Below, in pieces: positions 20,181 to 28,283 of a stretch of DNA of 64,000 nt; positions within the stretch are counted from its first letter, which is position 1; each line of letters starts with the position of its first letter. This stretch comes from Curvibacter sp. (lineage in GTDB: Bacteria; Pseudomonadota; Gammaproteobacteria; Burkholderiales; Burkholderiaceae_C). The notes under the pieces are model-generated. The model was not told the origin of the DNA. It saw only the letters and a program-made list of their open reading frames with translations, and made no database searches. Position numbers and translations under genes: made by a program. The stretch spans positions 62,001-126,000 of the forward strand of contig JADCGR010000004.1 in assembly GCA_020248905.1 (NCBI GenBank), read 5' to 3'.

Positions 20181-20218
20181 GAAAACGGCTGTCGCCGACA
20201 TACATCGCGCGACAGCCG
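20181..20218 (-). terminator. intrinsic terminator of the acyl-CoA dehydrogenase gene
   Basis: Perfect ten-base arms CGGCTGTCGC (20186-20195) and GCGACAGCCG (20209-20218) with a 13-base loop. On the minus strand the stem is followed by TTTTC. It lies 24 bases past the dehydrogenase stop, so it should end that transcript. Confidence 0.8.
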
Positions 20219-20241
20219 CTTGCTACCTTCTCTATGGCAAA

Positions 20242-22056
20242 TCAGAAGGCTTCGAGGGCCATGGCCGTCACGCTGGCGGCACCGGTCACGATGCTGTCAC
20301 GGGTACCCTCCGCCTTGCTGAGGATGTGATCGGCATAGAAGCGCGCAGTCGTGATCTTGCTCTGCATGAAGGCCGTGTCCTCGCCACGCGCCAGTGCGGC
20401 CTGGGCGATTAGCAGCGCACGCGCCAGCTGCCAGCCCGCCATCAGGTTGCCAGCCAACATCAGGTAGGGCACGCTACCAGCATAGACGGCGTTGGGATCT
20501 TTTTCGGAGGCCATGAAATCGACGACGTCCACAAAAGCCTGACGAGCAGCGTCCAGGCGCGCGGCCACGGCCAGCGCGTCTACGCTGCCGTCCTTCCTGA
20601 GATCGGCCACGGTCACGGCAACCTGCTGGGCGATGGCCTTGGCGGTCTGGCCGCCGTCGCGCAGCGTCTTACGGCCCACGAGGTCGTTGGCCTGGATGGC
20701 TGTGGTGCCTTCGTAGATGGTCAGAATCTTGGCGTCGCGGTAGTGCTGGGCCGCCCCCGTTTCCTCGATGAAGCCCATGCCCCCGTGGACCTGCACTCCC
20801 AGGCTGGTGACTTCGAGGCTCATCTCGGTGCTGTAGCCCTTGACCAGGGGCACCATGAACTCATAGAAGGCCTGGTTGGTCTTGCGTGCTTCGGCCTCGG
20901 AATGATGATGCGCGGCGTCATAAGCCGCAGCGGCCACGCTGGCCATGGCGCGGCAGCCTTCGGTGTAGGCGCGCATGGTCATGAGCATGCGGCGTACGTC
21001 GGGGTGATGGATGATGGGCGCGCTGGTCTTGAGCGAGCCATCCACCGGGCGGCTCTGGACGCGCTCACGCGCGTACTGCACGGCTTTCTGGTAGGCGCGC
21101 TCGGCCACGGCAATGCCCTGCATGCCCACGGCGTAACGCGCTGCATTCATCATGATGAACATGTACTCGAGGCCACGGTTCTCCTGGCCTACGAGGTAGC
21201 CCACAGCGCCGGGTCCGGTGCCGCTCACATCTTTCGCCGCTGTGCCGTCGCCGTACTGCAACACTGCGGTGGGGCTGGCCTTGATACCCAGCTTATGCTC
21301 GATACTGACGCAATGTACGTCATTGCGCGCGCCGAGACTGCCGTCCTTGTTGACCAGAAACTTGGGCACGACAAACAGACTGATTCCCTTGATGCCCTCC
21401 GGCGCACCGGTGACGCGGGCCAGCACCAGATGGACGATGTTGTCCGCCATGTCATGCTCGCCATAGGTGATGTAAATCTTCGTGCCAAAAACCCTGTAGG
21501 TTCCGTCGGGCTGGGGCTCGGCGCGGCTGCGCACCAGGGCCAGGTCGGAACCAGCCTGCGGCTCCGTCAGGTTCATGGTGCCGGTCCACTCGCCACTGAC
21601 CAGCTTCTCCAAGTAGGTCGCCTTGAGCTCATCACTGCCCGCCGTCAACAGGGCCTCGATGGCGCCGTCGGTGAGCAGCGGGCAAAGAGCAAAGCTGAGG
21701 TTGGCGCTGTTGACCATCTCGATGCAGGCTGCACCGATGGTCTTGGGCAGGCCCTGGCCGCCGAAGTCCGCCGGATGCTGCAGGCCTTGCCAGCCGCCTT
21801 CGCCAAACTGGCGAAAGGCATTCTTGAAGCCGGGCGTGGTCTTGACCTGACCGTCCTTCCAGCTCGACGGATTGCGGTCACCGTCCCAGTTCAGGGGCGC
21901 CACCACCTGCTCGTTGAACTTGGCAGCCTCCTCCAGCACGGCCTGGGCCGTGTCATAGCCCGCATCCTCAAACCCCGGCAGCTTGGCGATCTCGTCGATA
22001 CGCGCAAGGTGCCGAATGTTGAAAAGCATGTCCTTGAGGGGGGCGGTGTAGCTCAT
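20242..22056 (-). CDS. acyl-CoA dehydrogenase (long form with C-terminal domain)
   Basis: 604-residue FAD enzyme introducing the 2,3 double bond into acyl-CoA and passing electrons to ETF. Family motifs include WTGTMNLTEPQAGSDLALVR at about residue 157 and the C-terminal LTIYEGTTAIQANDLVGRKT at about residue 440, which contains the likely catalytic glutamate. The length, about 200 residues more than classic short- or medium-chain enzymes, matches the group with an added C-terminal helical domain. It is followed on the same strand by a clear terminator, and etfBA lies immediately upstream, which places the electron acceptor genes beside it. Confidence 0.93.
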   Translation of the reverse strand: MSYTAPLKDMLFNIRHLARIDEIAKLPGFEDAGYDTAQAVLEEAAKFNEQVVAPLNWDGDRNPSSWKDGQVKTTPGFKNAFRQFGEGGWQGLQHPADFGGQGLPKTIGAACIEMVNSANLSFALCPLLTDGAIEALLTAGSDELKATYLEKLVSGEWTGTMNLTEPQAGSDLALVRSRAEPQPDGTYRVFGTKIYITYGEHDMADNIVHLVLARVTGAPEGIKGISLFVVPKFLVNKDGSLGARNDVHCVSIEHKLGIKASPTAVLQYGDGTAAKDVSGTGPGAVGYLVGQENRGLEYMFIMMNAARYAVGMQGIAVAERAYQKAVQYARERVQSRPVDGSLKTSAPIIHHPDVRRMLMTMRAYTEGCRAMASVAAAAYDAAHHHSEAEARKTNQAFYEFMVPLVKGYSTEMSLEVTSLGVQVHGGMGFIEETGAAQHYRDAKILTIYEGTTAIQANDLVGRKTLRDGGQTAKAIAQQVAVTVADLRKDGSVDALAVAARLDAARQAFVDVVDFMASEKDPNAVYAGSVPYLMLAGNLMAGWQLARALLIAQAALARGEDTAFMQSKITTARFYADHILSKAEGTRDSIVTGAASVTAMALEAF

Positions 22057-22081
22057 GGAAGACTCCAGGGACGATTCAGGT

Positions 22082-22108
22082 AAAAAAAAGGCGTCACGCC
22101 GTGACGCC
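22082..22108 (-). terminator. intrinsic terminator of etfBA
   Basis: GGCGTCACG (22090-22098) and CGTGACGCC (22100-22108) form a perfect hairpin. On the minus strand it is followed by a run of eight T (the A-run at 22082-22089). It sits 14 bases after the etfA stop and before the dehydrogenase start. Confidence 0.85.
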
Positions 22109-22122
22109 CTGGCTTCAGCGGA

Positions 22123-23067
22123 TCAGAGGGACTTGACCAGATCGGGTACAGCCGTGAACAGGTCGGCTTCCAGGCCGTAGTCGGCCACCGAGAAGATTGG
22201 GGCCTCGGGGTCCTTGTTGATGGCCACGATGACCTTGCTGTCCTTCATGCCGGCCAGGTGCTGGATGGCACCTGAGATGCCGGCAGCGATGTAGAGCTGC
22301 GGCGCGACGATCTTGCCAGTCTGGCCAACCTGCAAGTCGTTGGGCGCGTAGCCCGCGTCCACGGCCGCGCGGCTGGCGCCGATGGCAGCGCCCAGCTTGT
22401 CGGCCAGCGGCGTCATGACCTCGGTGAACTTCTCGCTTGAGCCCAGGGCCCGGCCACCGGAGACGATGATCTTGGCAGCAGTCAGCTCGGGACGGTCGTT
22501 CTTGGCGATCTCGGATCCCAAGAAACTGCTCTTGCCGCTGTCGGCCACAGGCGCGGCAGTCTGGACGGCGGCGCTGCCGCCCACGCTGGCGGCGGCATCA
22601 AAGCCCGTGCTGCGCACAGTGATGACCTTCCTGGCGTCCGTGGTCTTCACCGTGGCGATGGCGTTGCCGGCGTAGATCGGGCGCTCGAAGGTATCGGCGC
22701 TGAGTACCTTGGTGATATCGGACACCTGGGCCACGTCCAGCCTGGCGGCCACGCGAGGCGCCACGTTCTTGCCCGAGGCCGTGGCCGGGAACAGGATGTG
22801 GCTGTAGTTGCCCGACCCATTATTGACGAGAGCCATCACCTGAGCCTCCACATTCTCAGCCAGACCGTGCGCGAACTGCGCGCCGTCCGCGTGGATGACC
22901 TTGCTCACGCCGGCAATCTGCGCAGCGGCAGCCGCAGCGGCAGCAGCGTTGTGGCCGGCCACCAGCACGTGGACGTCACCGCCACAGCCGAGCGCTGCGG
23001 TCACAGTGTTGAGGGTGGCGCCCTTGATGGACGCGTTGTCGTGTTCGGCAATAACGAGTGCTGTCAT
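22123..23067 (-). CDS. etfA: electron transfer flavoprotein subunit alpha
   Basis: 314-residue FAD-carrying subunit of the ETF heterodimer, which accepts electrons from acyl-CoA dehydrogenases and hands them to ETF:ubiquinone oxidoreductase. The start [20 protein letters not shown] is typical. The C-terminal FAD domain shows [13 protein letters not shown], then [20 protein letters not shown] and [20 protein letters not shown]. The ATG directly abuts the etfB TAA, so the two are translationally linked. Confidence 0.96.
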   Translation of the reverse strand: MTALVIAEHDNASIKGATLNTVTAALGCGGDVHVLVAGHNAAAAAAAAAQIAGVSKVIHADGAQFAHGLAENVEAQVMALVNNGSGNYSHILFPATASGKNVAPRVAARLDVAQVSDITKVLSADTFERPIYAGNAIATVKTTDARKVITVRSTGFDAAASVGGSAAVQTAAPVADSGKSSFLGSEIAKNDRPELTAAKIIVSGGRALGSSEKFTEVMTPLADKLGAAIGASRAAVDAGYAPNDLQVGQTGKIVAPQLYIAAGISGAIQHLAGMKDSKVIVAINKDPEAPIFSVADYGLEADLFTAVPDLVKSL

Positions 23068-23817
23068 TTAGATCACCTTCGCTTCGTTCTTGAGTTTTGC
23101 GACCAGGGTGGCGACATCCGGTACCTTGATGCCGGCACTGCGCTTCGGGGGCTCCGAGACCTTGAGGGTCTTGATGCGCGGCGCGACGTCCACGCCCAGG
23201 TCTTCGGGCTTCAGGGTGTCGAGCTGCTTTTTCTTTGCCTTCATGATGTTGGGCAGCGTGACGTAGCGCGGCTCGTTTAGGCGCAGGTCGGTCGTCACCA
23301 CTGCGGGCAGGTCCACGGTCAACGTCTGCAGACCGCCATCGACTTCACGAGTGACATTTGCCTTGCCATTGGCGATCTCGACCTTCGAGGCGAAGGTGGC
23401 CTGCGGCAGATCGGCCAGTGCGGCCAGCATCTGGCCGGTCTGGTTGCAGTCGTCATCAATCGCCTGCTTGCCCAAGATCACCAGACCCGGCTGTTCCTTG
23501 TCGACCAGGGCCTTGAGCAGCTTGGCTACGGCCAGGGGCTGCAGCTCCTCAGCCGTCTCCACCAGGATGGCGCGGTCGGCACCGATGGCCATGGCCGTGC
23601 GCAGGGTTTCCTGGCACTGGGCCACGCCGCAGGAGACGGCGATGACCTCGGACACCGCGCCCTTTTCCTTCAGGCGCACGGCCTCCTCGACGGCGATCTC
23701 GTCAAACGGGTTCATGCTCATCTTCACGTTGGCAATATCGACGCCAGTGTTGTCCGATTTGACGCGGACCTTGACGTTGTAGTCGACCACGCGCTTGACG
23801 GGGACGAGGACTTTCAT
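23068..23817 (-). CDS. etfB: electron transfer flavoprotein subunit beta
   Basis: 249-residue AMP-binding ETF subunit. Start ATG 23817 ([20 protein letters not shown]) is supported by family similarity and an AGGAGTGGCTCCC leader; the frame runs on to 23979 without similarity. Motifs include [18 protein letters not shown] at about residue 36, the [20 protein letters not shown] block at about residue 120, and the C-terminal recognition region with basic AKKKQLDTL. It is first gene of the etfBA operon. Confidence 0.96.
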   Translation of the reverse strand: MKVLVPVKRVVDYNVKVRVKSDNTGVDIANVKMSMNPFDEIAVEEAVRLKEKGAVSEVIAVSCGVAQCQETLRTAMAIGADRAILVETAEELQPLAVAKLLKALVDKEQPGLVILGKQAIDDDCNQTGQMLAALADLPQATFASKVEIANGKANVTREVDGGLQTLTVDLPAVVTTDLRLNEPRYVTLPNIMKAKKKQLDTLKPEDLGVDVAPRIKTLKVSEPPKRSAGIKVPDVATLVAKLKNEAKVI

Positions 23818-23869
23818 GGGAGCCACTCCTGCTGGTTGCTGATTCGAAAACTGCGATGGACGCGAGGGT

Positions 23870-23940
23870 ATCGTTCGATTGTAGGTGTACCCGCTTGCCG
23901 AAATGGCAGGAGTACACTCAAAAAAAAAACGAACGATCGT
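23870..23940 (-). promoter_or_regulatory. etfBA promoter with palindromic sites
   Basis: Reading leftward, TACAAT (complement of 23878-23883) is a good -10 about 60 bases before etfB, with no good -35. ATCG-TT-CGAT (23870-23879) overlaps it, and ACGATCGT (23933-23940) lies about 55 bases further upstream; both contain the core ATCG/CGAT. Between them are nested arms GTGTAC/GTACAC (23885-23890, 23912-23917) and TGCC/GGCA. Symmetric sites over a -10 fit repression, perhaps by a fatty-acid regulator of the TetR type, but no regulator is shown. Confidence 0.45.
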
Positions 23941-23983
23941 GCTTTTTTGGATTATATGCCGAGAACTTCCGGCCGGCATGGTC

Positions 23984-25219
23984 TCAGGTTTTCGTGTGGA
24001 TCATCCGCTGGGGGTAGGGAATCTCTATCGCAGCCGAGCGCAGGCCGCGCAGGATGCCCTGGTTGATCTCCGACCGCAGGGCAAGCTGCCCGTTCTGCGG
24101 ATCGCGGATCCAGACCGAGAGCGTGAACTCCAGCCCGTCCGGGCCGAAGTTTGCCAGGTGGGCTGCGGGCTCCGGGTCGGGCAGGACGCGCGCGTTCCCC
24201 CGGGCGGCCCTGACCAGGATGTCCTGCACCTGCAGCACATCGCTGTCGTAGGCTACGGACACATTCAGCGTCATCTGGACCTTGGGATCGGCCGACGTGA
24301 GGTTCTCCACCCGCTGGGTGATGATGAGCTCGTTGGGCACGACCGACTCGCGGCCGTTGAGAGCGCGGATCAGGGTGTAACGGGTCTTGATATCCGTCAC
24401 CACACCCTCGAAGTTGTCAACTCGCACAAGGTCGCCGATACGCAGCGAGCGCTCGATCAGGATAACAAAGCCGCTGACGTAGTTGGCCGCCAGCTTCTGC
24501 AGGCCAAAGCCCAGGCCAACGCCCAGCGCCCCGCCCAGGACCGATAGCGCCGTAAGGTCTACCCCCACCGCCGAAAGTGCAAACAGCAAACCAAGGAGCA
24601 GCAAGGCAGCCCGGATGGCATTGGCCGCCACCTTGCGCATGGACAGGTCACCAACCGACTCACTCAGGACACGTCGCTCAAGAGTCGCCGAAATCCATAG
24701 CACCACGACCAGCATGGCGCCCGAAGACAGCATGCCTTCCAGCAGCGTGCGCACGCTGATGCGCGTCTTGCCAAAGGCGAAAGAGATGGCGTCCAGTTCT
24801 GCCAGCAATGCGGGCAAAAGACCGGTGATCCAGAGTACGGCGGCACCCCAGGCCATCCAAGAAACGAAGCGCTCGATGAGCTTGATCGCCGAGGATTGCG
24901 GAAAGGACGCTGACAGGACACGCACCGTGAGGCGGATGGCGGCCAGCGAAACAAAGATGGGCAGAGCAACCCGGAGCAAGGCTACGGGCTGATAGAGCGC
25001 TACTGCGTAACGCGCCGCGTAGATCAGTATCAGGGCGAGCACCGGAAAAAGCAGACCGTCGAAGATGTAGCGGCCGAACCAGACGGACTCGGTTGAGGCG
25101 CCGCGGCGCATGAGGCGTGCAATGCCCCAGGCCAGGACGACACAGCCCAGCAGGACCAGGCCTTCGGCCCAGACCCGGGCACCACCGAGGTCGCGAAGAA
25201 GATTTTGTAGTTCGTTCAT
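23984..25219 (-). CDS. mechanosensitive ion channel family protein (MscS-like)
   Basis: 411-residue membrane protein. Several hydrophobic segments in the first 200 residues are followed by the MscS pore helix ([20 protein letters not shown], about residue 225) and the conserved beta domain ([20 protein letters not shown], then [14 protein letters not shown]). MscS channels open under membrane tension and release solutes on osmotic downshock. The extra N-terminal helices make it larger than E. coli MscS. I use ATG 25219; a GTG six bases upstream is the alternative. It is separated from etfB by an intergenic control region. Confidence 0.92.
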   Translation of the reverse strand: MNELQNLLRDLGGARVWAEGLVLLGCVVLAWGIARLMRRGASTESVWFGRYIFDGLLFPVLALILIYAARYAVALYQPVALLRVALPIFVSLAAIRLTVRVLSASFPQSSAIKLIERFVSWMAWGAAVLWITGLLPALLAELDAISFAFGKTRISVRTLLEGMLSSGAMLVVVLWISATLERRVLSESVGDLSMRKVAANAIRAALLLLGLLFALSAVGVDLTALSVLGGALGVGLGFGLQKLAANYVSGFVILIERSLRIGDLVRVDNFEGVVTDIKTRYTLIRALNGRESVVPNELIITQRVENLTSADPKVQMTLNVSVAYDSDVLQVQDILVRAARGNARVLPDPEPAAHLANFGPDGLEFTLSVWIRDPQNGQLALRSEINQGILRGLRSAAIEIPYPQRMIHTKT

Positions 25220-25267
25220 GGCCACGATTCTGACCGAACCCTGTGAGCCCAGGGTCGGTGGCCCCGC

Positions 25268-26221
25268 TCAGACCCCGGCCAGCACGCGCAGGTGAGCCTC
25301 CACGCTGCGCCCCAGGGCACTGAGGTTGTAGCCGCCTTCCAGGCAGGAGACGATGCGCCGCTTGCTGTGCCTTTGCGCCACCTGCATGAGGCGTTCGGTG
25401 ATCCAGGCGTAGTCTTCCTCGACGAGGCCGAGCTGGGCCAGGTCGTCCTCCCGGTGGGCATCAAAGCCCGCGCTGACGAAAATCAGCTCTGGCTTGTGCG
25501 CATCGAGGCGCGGAATCCAGAGCATATCGACCAGCTCGCGGATGGCCATGCCTCGGGTGTAGGCTGGCACCGGCACATTCACGAGGTTGTCCGCATTCGA
25601 CTGCGATCCGCCGTGCGGGTAAAAAGGGTGCTGGTAGAAACTCACCATGAGGATACGGTCATCGCCGGCCACGATGTCCTCGGTTCCGTTGCCGTGGTGG
25701 ACATCGAAGTCGACGATGGCCACGCGCTCGAGGCGGTGGCGATGCAGGGCGTACTTGGCCGCCACCGCCACGTTGTTCACGAAACAGAAACCCATCGCCC
25801 TCTCGCGACCCGCATGATGGCCGGGCGGACGCACGGCACAGAAGGCGTTTTGCAGTTCACCAGCGATCACTGCGTCTGTGGCGGCCAGCGCCGCGCCAGC
25901 GCTGCGCAGGATGGCGCTCCAGGAGTGCACATTCATGGCCGTGTCCGGGTCGATGTGGGCGTAGCGCGGTCCGCCGGCCTGCTGTTCGTCGGCCAGCAGA
26001 TCGCTCATGCCCCGCAGGGCGGCGACGTGCATGCGGCTGTGTGCAAGCTCGATCGCGTCGATCGACGCCGGCGAAGCTTCGAGCCGCGTTAGAGCCAGGT
26101 CCACGCCGCTGACCAGCAGCCGCTCCTCGATCGCATCGAGGCGATCGGGACACTCGGGATGGCCCTCGCCCATCTCGTGCCTGCGACAGTCCGCATGTGT
26201 GTAATAGCCGGTCTTGCCCAT
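25268..26221 (-). CDS. histone deacetylase family protein
   Basis: 317-residue zinc-dependent deacetylase of the arginase/HDAC fold. Bacterial members deacetylate acetylpolyamines or other small amides or proteins. The active-site pieces are RPPGHHAGRERAMGFCFVNN (about residue 130), VDFDVHHGNGTEDIV (about residue 169, carrying zinc-ligand D and H) and SAGFDAHREDDLAQLGL (about residue 248). The substrate is unknown. The start codon lies only 30 bases from the divergent moxR gene, so the two promoters must be extremely compact or overlap coding sequence. Confidence 0.93.
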   Translation of the reverse strand: MGKTGYYTHADCRRHEMGEGHPECPDRLDAIEERLLVSGVDLALTRLEASPASIDAIELAHSRMHVAALRGMSDLLADEQQAGGPRYAHIDPDTAMNVHSWSAILRSAGAALAATDAVIAGELQNAFCAVRPPGHHAGRERAMGFCFVNNVAVAAKYALHRHRLERVAIVDFDVHHGNGTEDIVAGDDRILMVSFYQHPFYPHGGSQSNADNLVNVPVPAYTRGMAIRELVDMLWIPRLDAHKPELIFVSAGFDAHREDDLAQLGLVEEDYAWITERLMQVAQRHSKRRIVSCLEGGYNLSALGRSVEAHLRVLAGV

Positions 26222-26251
26222 CGCTCACCCGATTTCGGTTATGGTCGCGTC

Positions 26252-27172
26252 ATGAATGCGCAAGCCAAGATTAAATCACTGCTGCAACAGCTCAACGCGG
26301 TCATCGTGGGCAAACCCGCGCAGGTGCAGGATGGCGTGGCCTGCCTGCTGGCAGGTGGTCACCTGCTGATCGAAGACGCGCCGGGCGTCGGCAAGACTAC
26401 CCTGGCCCACGCCCTGGCCCGCAGCTTTGGCCTGCAGTTCTCGCGCGTGCAGTTCACCGCCGATCTCATGCCTGGCGATCTGTCGGGTGTGTCGGTCTAC
26501 GACCGCAACCAGAGCGCCTTCGTCTTCCATCCGGGCCCGATTTTTTCCCAGGTGCTGCTGGCCGACGAGATCAACCGGGCGAGCCCCAAAACCCAGAGTG
26601 CGCTGCTGGAAGCCATGGAGGAAAAACAGGTCACCATCGAAGGCGAGACCCGCGCCCTGCCCCGCCCCTTCTTTGTCATCGCCACACAGAACCCGCAGGA
26701 ACAGCTGGGTACGCATCCCCTTCCGGAGTCGCAGCTTGACCGCTTCCTCATGCGCATCTCCCTGGGTTACCCCGATCGGGGCTCCGAGCGCGAATTGCTC
26801 GCCGGCCATGACCGGCGTGCCATGACGGAGCAGCTGCCCGGCCTGCTGAACGCGCAGGAGTTGCAGGCGCTCCAGGAACAGGTGCTGGCAGTGCATGCCG
26901 CCCCGCCCCTGCTGGACTACCTGCAGGACCTGCTCGCCGCCACCCGCGACGGACGCTGGTTCGTCCAGGGCCTGTCGCCGCGCGCCGGTCTGGCCGTGCT
27001 GCGCGCCGCCAAGGCACAGGCCCTGCTCAGCGGAAGGGATTACGTAGCACCAGACGACCTGCAGGCCATCCTGCCGCAGACAGCGGCGCACCGCCTGGTC
27101 CCCGTCGCGAGCGCCGGTCGCGGCCCTCTGGAGCAGGTGCGGTCGATGCTGGACGCCGTGCCCCTGCCATGA
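26252..27172 (+). CDS. MoxR-family AAA+ ATPase
   Basis: 306-residue AAA+ ATPase of the MoxR group, usually acting as a chaperone for assembly or activation of partner complexes together with DUF58 proteins. Walker A is EDAPGVGKTTLAHALA (about residue 43), Walker B VLLADEINRASPKTQSALLE (about residue 105), and sensor 1 is around VIATQNPQEQLGTHPLPESQ. Start ATG 26252 gives the family length; the frame is open upstream into the divergent gene. The stop overlaps the DUF58 start (ATGA), implying coupled translation. The usual third member, a transglutaminase-domain membrane protein, is found displaced and inverted at 32794. Confidence 0.93.
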   Translation: MNAQAKIKSLLQQLNAVIVGKPAQVQDGVACLLAGGHLLIEDAPGVGKTTLAHALARSFGLQFSRVQFTADLMPGDLSGVSVYDRNQSAFVFHPGPIFSQVLLADEINRASPKTQSALLEAMEEKQVTIEGETRALPRPFFVIATQNPQEQLGTHPLPESQLDRFLMRISLGYPDRGSERELLAGHDRRAMTEQLPGLLNAQELQALQEQVLAVHAAPPLLDYLQDLLAATRDGRWFVQGLSPRAGLAVLRAAKAQALLSGRDYVAPDDLQAILPQTAAHRLVPVASAGRGPLEQVRSMLDAVPLP

Positions 27173-28218
27173 ACGGGAAGGTTGCGCGTTCCCCTTCGGG
27201 CGTTGAGCGGAAACACACCACGCGCAACGCGCAACGGGCAACGCCCAACTCGCTGCTGCATCCCCTTAACGCACTGCGCGAGCTTTGGCGCAGGTGGTGG
27301 ATGGCCCGCCTGCGCGGCAGTGACAGGCACACGCTGACCCAGCGCAACGTCTATATTCTTCCCACCCGCGCGGGCCTCATGCTAGCCGCCACCTTGCTGG
27401 TGCTGCTGGTCGCCTCGATCAACTACCAGCTCAACCTTGGCTATCTGCTCACCTTCCTGCTCGGTGGCTGCGCACTCGTGAGCATGCACCTTTCCCACGG
27501 CACCCTGCGCGGACTGACGCTGGTGCTGCATCCGCCACAAGCCCATCATGCGGGCGCGCCGACCCGCTTGCGCGTCACCCTGCACAACCCGGGCAAATCT
27601 CCACGCTACGGCATCGGCCTTCGGATCGATGGCGCGGATCACGCAGCGCATTGGGTCTGGTGCGACGTGCCGGGACAGGGCAGCAGCGATGTGGAGCTCA
27701 CCCTGCCTGGCCTCGCCCGCGGCCGCCACCCGCTGCCACTGCTTGTGGCCGAAACGCGTTTCCCGCTTGGCATTTTCCGGGTCTGGACGCTGTGGCGGCC
27801 GGCAGCGGCCGTGCTGGTCTACCCCCAGGCCGAGACCTCCCCGCCCCCCCTGCCCGCAGGTCAGCCCCATAGCCAGGGCGCTGGCGCCTCGCGCCACGTC
27901 GCCAGCAACGAGTTCGATGGGGTACGGCCTTACCGCAGAGGCGATCCGCTCAAGAGCATCGTCTGGAAGAAAGCGGCCAAGACCGAGGAACTCATCAGCC
28001 GCGACAGCTTGCAAGCCCAGCATTTCCAGCTCTGGCTCGACCTGCAGGAGACCCACGGCGCGACGTTGGAGCAGCGCCTGTCCCGCCTGTGTGCCTGGGT
28101 CCTGCAGGCCGAGTCGCAGGAACTCGACTACGGCCTAAGGCTGCCTGGCACCACCCTGTCCCCGGCCCAGGGAGAAACCCACCGGCAGCAATGCCTGCAG
28201 GCACTCGCCCTGTACTGA
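27169..28218 (+). CDS. DUF58 domain-containing membrane protein
   Basis: 349-residue protein with two adjacent hydrophobic segments (AGLMLAATLLVLLVASINYQ and LGYLLTFLLGGCALVSMHLS, about residues 66-105) and a C-terminal DUF58 segment with SNEFDGVRPYRRGDPLKSIV and WKKAAKTEEL (about residues 245-275). DUF58 proteins accompany MoxR ATPases; their mechanism is poorly known. The ATG overlaps the moxR stop. The first ~40 residues are unusual because they are partly encoded by a seven-base tandem repeat. An alternative ATG at 27301 would remove that region, but the overlap with moxR favours the longer form. Confidence 0.85.
   Translation: MNGKVARSPSGVERKHTTRNAQRATPNSLLHPLNALRELWRRWWMARLRGSDRHTLTQRNVYILPTRAGLMLAATLLVLLVASINYQLNLGYLLTFLLGGCALVSMHLSHGTLRGLTLVLHPPQAHHAGAPTRLRVTLHNPGKSPRYGIGLRIDGADHAAHWVWCDVPGQGSSDVELTLPGLARGRHPLPLLVAETRFPLGIFRVWTLWRPAAAVLVYPQAETSPPPLPAGQPHSQGAGASRHVASNEFDGVRPYRRGDPLKSIVWKKAAKTEELISRDSLQAQHFQLWLDLQETHGATLEQRLSRLCAWVLQAESQELDYGLRLPGTTLSPAQGETHRQQCLQALALY
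27224..27249. repeat. seven-base tandem repeat inside the DUF58 gene
   Basis: GCAAC recurs at exact seven-base intervals (27224, 27231, 27238), with a degenerate copy CCAAC at 27245. It lies in the poorly conserved N-terminal part of the DUF58 protein. A related heptad of the opposite orientation (GCAGGTT, core GTTGC) occurs at 30801-30820. Confidence 0.6.
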
Positions 28219-28283
28219 GCACGGAGCACGGCCTCCCACATTCATGCGACGCGCCCTTGGCAGGGGTGCCCTAGCATGAAGAC

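Noticed and set aside
20743-22083. 446-codon frame antisense to the acyl-CoA dehydrogenase
   Set aside because: Same composition artefact; the dehydrogenase is clear on the other strand.
26159-26251. N-terminal extension of the MoxR ATPase
   Set aside because: It would overlap the divergent deacetylase start and has no family similarity; ATG 26252 gives the usual length.
27224-27249. Heptad repeats as a CRISPR-like or attachment-site array
   Set aside because: Unit is seven bases with no spacers; no cas or integrase gene nearby.
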